Shown here: positions 60,803 through 64,000 of the stretch, piece by piece
Layout: every line of letters begins with the position of its first letter
Numbering within the stretch: the stretch's first letter is position 1
Origin: a virus
Length of the DNA: 64,000 bases
Strand: one strand, 5' to 3'
IMG/VR virus record: IMGVR_UViG_3300025133_000048
Span: 32,390 to 96,389 of that record
Program-made: the position numbers and the translations under genes
Notes under the pieces: model-generated
What the model was told of the DNA's origin: nothing
The model's input: only the letters and a program-made list of their open reading frames with translations
Database searches by the model: none

Positions 60803-61634
60803 GACAAGACCAGTGAAGTTTTTAGCATCATCATTAGAAACCATTGATACAGGCATGTATGAATGGGTTGATGAAACTTTGAACCTACATACTAAAACTA
60901 ATAAAGGAATCTACAAAGCGCCTGTTCTTTGGCTTGGCACTGAGAGAGTTTGGCAAATCAAAAGCGATCAGCGAATCAGAGACAAAGTTGGAAAGTTAAT
61001 CCTTCCCCTTATCACTGTTAACAGATCTTCCGTGACAAAAGATCCTAATTTCAAAGGAATCTTTCAAGCACACCTTTATGAGCAGAATGATTTTAGAGGT
61101 GGTGCAACTCCTGCTGCACGATCAACCAATCAAGACCGAACCAGAGAGTTTCAAAATAATAGACAGAATAATATAACTAAAGGTAACCAACAAACAGGAA
61201 AGCAAGATGAAAACAGCGAAGTTGTTTATGATACACTAAACTCTCCAATACCTGTGTATGTTGCTGTTACTTATTCCATTACTCTGAGAACAGAATACCA
61301 ACAACAAATGAATGACTTAATGCAGCCGTTCATCACATCCACTGGTCAAATCAATTCATTCTTTTTCAAAAAAGATGGTCATAGCTATGAAGCCTTCATA
61401 CAACAAGACATGTCTATGAATAACAACACAACAAATCTTGGCGAAGAAGAAAGAATGTTTGAAACAAAAATAGATATAAAAGTTCAAGGGTATTTAATAG
61501 GAGAGGGGTATTCTAGGGATAAGCCTACCTTATCGCGACGACAAAATAGAGCAAAATTAGTCTTTACCGGTGAAAGGACTATGGTCGGTGATAAAATCCC
61601 TCATAAGACAAAAGACAATGATTACAAAGACTAG
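60792..61634 (+). CDS. Tail completion / sheath terminator candidate, gp15-like
   Basis: 280 aa, close to T4 gp15 (272). It contains VAVTYSITLRTEYQQQMNDL and a following QPFITSTGQINSFFFKK, the pattern of proteins that cap tail sheath and tube. Residues about 105-150 are an Asn/Gln-rich linker (QNNRQNNITKGNQQTGKQ). In T4 gp15 caps the tail after sheath polymerisation and binds the neck. Position immediately before the sheath gene supports this reading. Confidence 0.6.
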   Translation: MQSETRPVKFLASSLETIDTGMYEWVDETLNLHTKTNKGIYKAPVLWLGTERVWQIKSDQRIRDKVGKLILPLITVNRSSVTKDPNFKGIFQAHLYEQNDFRGGATPAARSTNQDRTREFQNNRQNNITKGNQQTGKQDENSEVVYDTLNSPIPVYVAVTYSITLRTEYQQQMNDLMQPFITSTGQINSFFFKKDGHSYEAFIQQDMSMNNNTTNLGEEERMFETKIDIKVQGYLIGEGYSRDKPTLSRRQNRAKLVFTGERTMVGDKIPHKTKDNDYKD

Positions 61635-61655
61635 TGCTTTTAAGCATTAGAACTA

Positions 61656-61663
61656 CTATTTAT
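61656..61663 (+). promoter_or_regulatory. Intergenic octamer CTATTTAT, candidate late promoter (copy 11)
   Basis: 31 bases before the sheath gene ATG, in the same extended context (ACTATTTATTGTGATAA) as before the scaffold gene. A palindrome TGCTTTTAAGCA lies just upstream. Confidence 0.5.
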
Positions 61664-61693
61664 TGTGATAAGAATTATTTAAGGAGTTTTTAA

Positions 61694-64000
61694 ATGCCAA
61701 GGAAATTTGATTTCATATCTCCAGATATCGTCCTTAACGAGGTTGATGAGTCTGTGCTTCCTGTTGAAGCAACTGAAGTTGGGCCTCTATTAATCGGCCA
61801 AACTGAGAGAGGACCGGCGATGAAGCCGGTAAGAGTTACAAACCTCAGCGATTTGTATGCTATCTTTGGAAATCCAATCAGCGGAAGGGGTACTTCCGAT
61901 TTGGATGTATGGAGAGAAGGGAATAAAAAAGTCCCAACCTATGCAATGTATGCAGCACAAGCTCATCTTGCAGCAAACAGCACACCAGTTACAATGGTTC
62001 GCCTTCTAGGTGAAGCCGATTCAAATCAGTCATCTGGTACTAGGGTGGGCTGGAAATTAAACGGAAAGAGCGAGGCCACCGTTGCAGCTAATACAACTGC
62101 TTACGGCTTGTTCATTATGCCATCTGCATCAGCAACCACTAACCCAACCGGTTCTTTGGCTGCTATCTTTTATGCCACAGGGTCTTCTTTGCTTCTTAGT
62201 GGAAGTGATTCTCTAGGAAACGCAGGACAGAAGGCAACAGCACAATTGATAGAATCAACTGCTGGTGGAAAGTTTACCATGATTGTATCCTCTTCTTCCG
62301 GAGAAGGTAATTCAATTAGTTTTTCTTTTGACCCGAATGCAGAAGACTTTATTCGAAATAGATTCAATACCAATCCACAGAAGATTGAAGCTAGTGACAA
62401 CTTTGGAACTACAAATGAATCATATTGGCTTGGAGAAACTTTTGAGCAAGCAGCCACAGATGATGTATCTGGTGGTTCTGTTACCGGAGACCAGTATGGT
62501 GTCCTTCTTCCGCTTCAAAAAGGATCACTAGAGACAGGAAACTGGGCATATCATGAGTTCGATTCTCAGCAAGCAAAGACCGGTTATTTCTTAAACCGCA
62601 AGGTTGGTGGAACTCGCGCGAAGCTTTTTCGCCTTGTCGCACACTCTGCTGGTGAGTGGGAAAGTAAAAACCTACATGTAGAGATCGGTGACCTTCGGGT
62701 AGGAAACTCTCAAAACCCTAACTCTTCATTTACTGTTAAGATTATGAACGGAAAGCAGATTCTAGAAAGATTTTCTAACTGTAACTTGGACCTTACCAGT
62801 GAAAACTTTATCGCTAAAAAGATCGGTGATCAGTATCTAGATTGGGATGCCACGAACAAGAAGTATAATGTTCGCGGAGAGTATGCAAATGTATCTGATT
62901 ATGTATATGTAGAGCTTGATGCAGCTGTTGCCAATCAAACTCTTGAAGACTCATTCGCTCTTCCTGTTGGATTCGAAGGTCCTCTTCAGCACAAAGGTTG
63001 GTCTTTTAGATCAGGATCCGCTGATGTTGAAACAAAAGCAGCGGCTCCAAGTGCAGCATTTACAGAGCCCTATATTCTAGGTGGGAATGGAATTGCAAGT
63101 TCCGGAGCCCCAGCTAGTAACCTTGTAGGTGGATTGGTTGAAGACTTTACAGGGTCTTTGAACTTCCCATCACTTAGACTTACAAGTCTAAACACAAACC
63201 AAGGTGGAAACTATGCTGCTTCTTCTGTGTTTGGTGTTCGACACTATCAAGGATCTACAACTTATCGCGATGCTAGTTATGGAGACATCTTGCGTGTTCT
63301 TCCAAACAATGTAACCGCAGCCGGTAACTCGTTTGAACTATCGTTTACTTTCTCACTGGAAGAAATTGCTGCATCAAACGGACTATACTACTTCAACGAA
63401 GGAGTTATGGGTTATGGTGAAGGAACAGGAAATACACTTCAATCACTATTCAACCTAGGTGTCAAGCAATACCGTGCTCCAATGGTTGGAGGATCCGATG
63501 GTGTTGATATCAAAAAGGTATCACCATTCTCTGATTATCACATCGGTGGAAGCGATACCAGTGTCACTAACTATGTTAAGCACACAATTGAAAAAGCACT
63601 TGATACAGTAGCAGATTCAGAAGTTGTTGAGTACGAAATAATTGCTATGCCCGGAATGACCGATACTACGATCACAAACCGCATGATTCAAATCTGTGAA
63701 GATCGTGGAGATGCAATGGCAGTTGTTGACTTAGATGGAATCTATCGACATGAGTTTGAGGCTGCTTCACAAGAAAATGGTGCTGCCTCGGATGCTATTT
63801 CAACAGCAAACACTAGATTGATCAATTCATCTTATGTTGCAACTTACTACCCATCAGTTCGTATCACAGACACAGCCAACGGTGGTAATAATGTTCTTAT
63901 TGTTCCTCCATCAGTTGCTGCTATTGGAGCAATCGCAAAGTCCCAAGGAACATCGGAGCCTTGGTTTGCACCTGCTGGATTTAACAGAGGTGGAATCAAT
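61694..64000 (+). CDS. 18: Tail sheath protein, gp18-like, 5' part (runs off window)
   Basis: At least 769 codons are open to the window end (T4 gp18 has 659 aa in total). The start MPRKFDFISPDIVLNEVDES and the following GPLLIGQTERGPAMKPVRV are classic contractile sheath N-terminal features. The C-terminal part shows the conserved sheath domain: IIAMPGMTDTTITNRMIQIC, then AMAVVDL, and TYYPSVRITD followed by VPPSVAAIGAIAKSQG. The gene is preceded by AAGGAG and an intergenic octamer, consistent with strong late expression. The extra length suggests an insertion or outer domain compared with T4. Confidence 0.92.
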   Translation, partial: MPRKFDFISPDIVLNEVDESVLPVEATEVGPLLIGQTERGPAMKPVRVTNLSDLYAIFGNPISGRGTSDLDVWREGNKKVPTYAMYAAQAHLAANSTPVTMVRLLGEADSNQSSGTRVGWKLNGKSEATVAANTTAYGLFIMPSASATTNPTGSLAAIFYATGSSLLLSGSDSLGNAGQKATAQLIESTAGGKFTMIVSSSSGEGNSISFSFDPNAEDFIRNRFNTNPQKIEASDNFGTTNESYWLGETFEQAATDDVSGGSVTGDQYGVLLPLQKGSLETGNWAYHEFDSQQAKTGYFLNRKVGGTRAKLFRLVAHSAGEWESKNLHVEIGDLRVGNSQNPNSSFTVKIMNGKQILERFSNCNLDLTSENFIAKKIGDQYLDWDATNKKYNVRGEYANVSDYVYVELDAAVANQTLEDSFALPVGFEGPLQHKGWSFRSGSADVETKAAAPSAAFTEPYILGGNGIASSGAPASNLVGGLVEDFTGSLNFPSLRLTSLNTNQGGNYAASSVFGVRHYQGSTTYRDASYGDILRVLPNNVTAAGNSFELSFTFSLEEIAASNGLYYFNEGVMGYGEGTGNTLQSLFNLGVKQYRAPMVGGSDGVDIKKVSPFSDYHIGGSDTSVTNYVKHTIEKALDTVADSEVVEYEIIAMPGMTDTTITNRMIQICEDRGDAMAVVDLDGIYRHEFEAASQENGAASDAISTANTRLINSSYVATYYPSVRITDTANGGNNVLIVPPSVAAIGAIAKSQGTSEPWFAPAGFNRGGIN

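Noticed and set aside
1-64000. tRNA genes
   Set aside because: No cloverleaf or typical T-arm sequence was noticed in the short intergenic gaps; a dedicated scan was not possible.

Overview
The window is a contiguous piece of a large, low-GC, contractile-tailed double-stranded DNA phage of the T4 superfamily, only distantly related to T4. Every credible gene lies on the + strand. Genes are tightly packed, often with ATGA or TAATG stop/start overlaps, and no gene-free stretch reaches 300 bases. Consensus sigma70-type promoters, strong Shine-Dalgarno sites (a full TAAGGAGGT before the capsid gene) and a phage-borne ribosomal protein bS21 point to a bacterial host. The host cannot be named from this sequence.

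Layout. 1-26.6 kb holds baseplate and tail-periphery genes: the 3' part of an unknown structural gene, gp25, gp6, a DNRLRE-like protein, a LamG protein split over two in-frame ORFs, a 2225-aa LamG giant and seven further presumed structural genes, including one paralogous pair. 26.6-31.25 kb is a replication/recombination island: RuvC-like resolvase, zinc-finger/TOPRIM primase, and one 1048-aa protein fusing gp47 (Mre11-like) to gp46 (Rad50-like). 31.2-31.65 kb is a 400-bp insertion-like segment with a small HTH ORF, bounded by a duplicated 3' end of the fusion gene. 31.65-33.85 kb holds small genes: membrane and coiled-coil proteins that may be a lysis set, a Cys4 zinc protein and two orphans.

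33.9-64 kb is the morphogenesis block: large terminase, portal, three connecting genes, a 17-aa micro-ORF, prohead protease, bS21, a triplet of related fibre/decoration proteins, two long fibres plus a shorter fibre-like protein, a decoration-like and a LamG protein, gp22-like scaffold, gp23-like major capsid protein, a Lys/Ala-rich basic protein, neck and tail-completion candidates (gp13-, gp14-, gp15-like) and the 5' part of the tail sheath gene (gp18), which runs off the window.

Regulation shows two layers. The resolvase, primase and portal genes have near-perfect TTGACA/TATAAT promoters. Many structural genes, and the 400-bp element, instead share an intergenic octamer CTA(T/C)TTAT, usually 20-45 bases before the start codon. 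In three cases it lies just after an intrinsic terminator. This is the best candidate for a phage-specific late promoter. One copy is followed by a hairpin and a complete terminator before any gene, suggesting a short structured RNA or leader. The most notable points are this motif system, the gp47-gp46 fusion, the duplicated gene end around the HTH ORF, the in-frame split LamG gene and the bS21 gene inside the head gene cluster.
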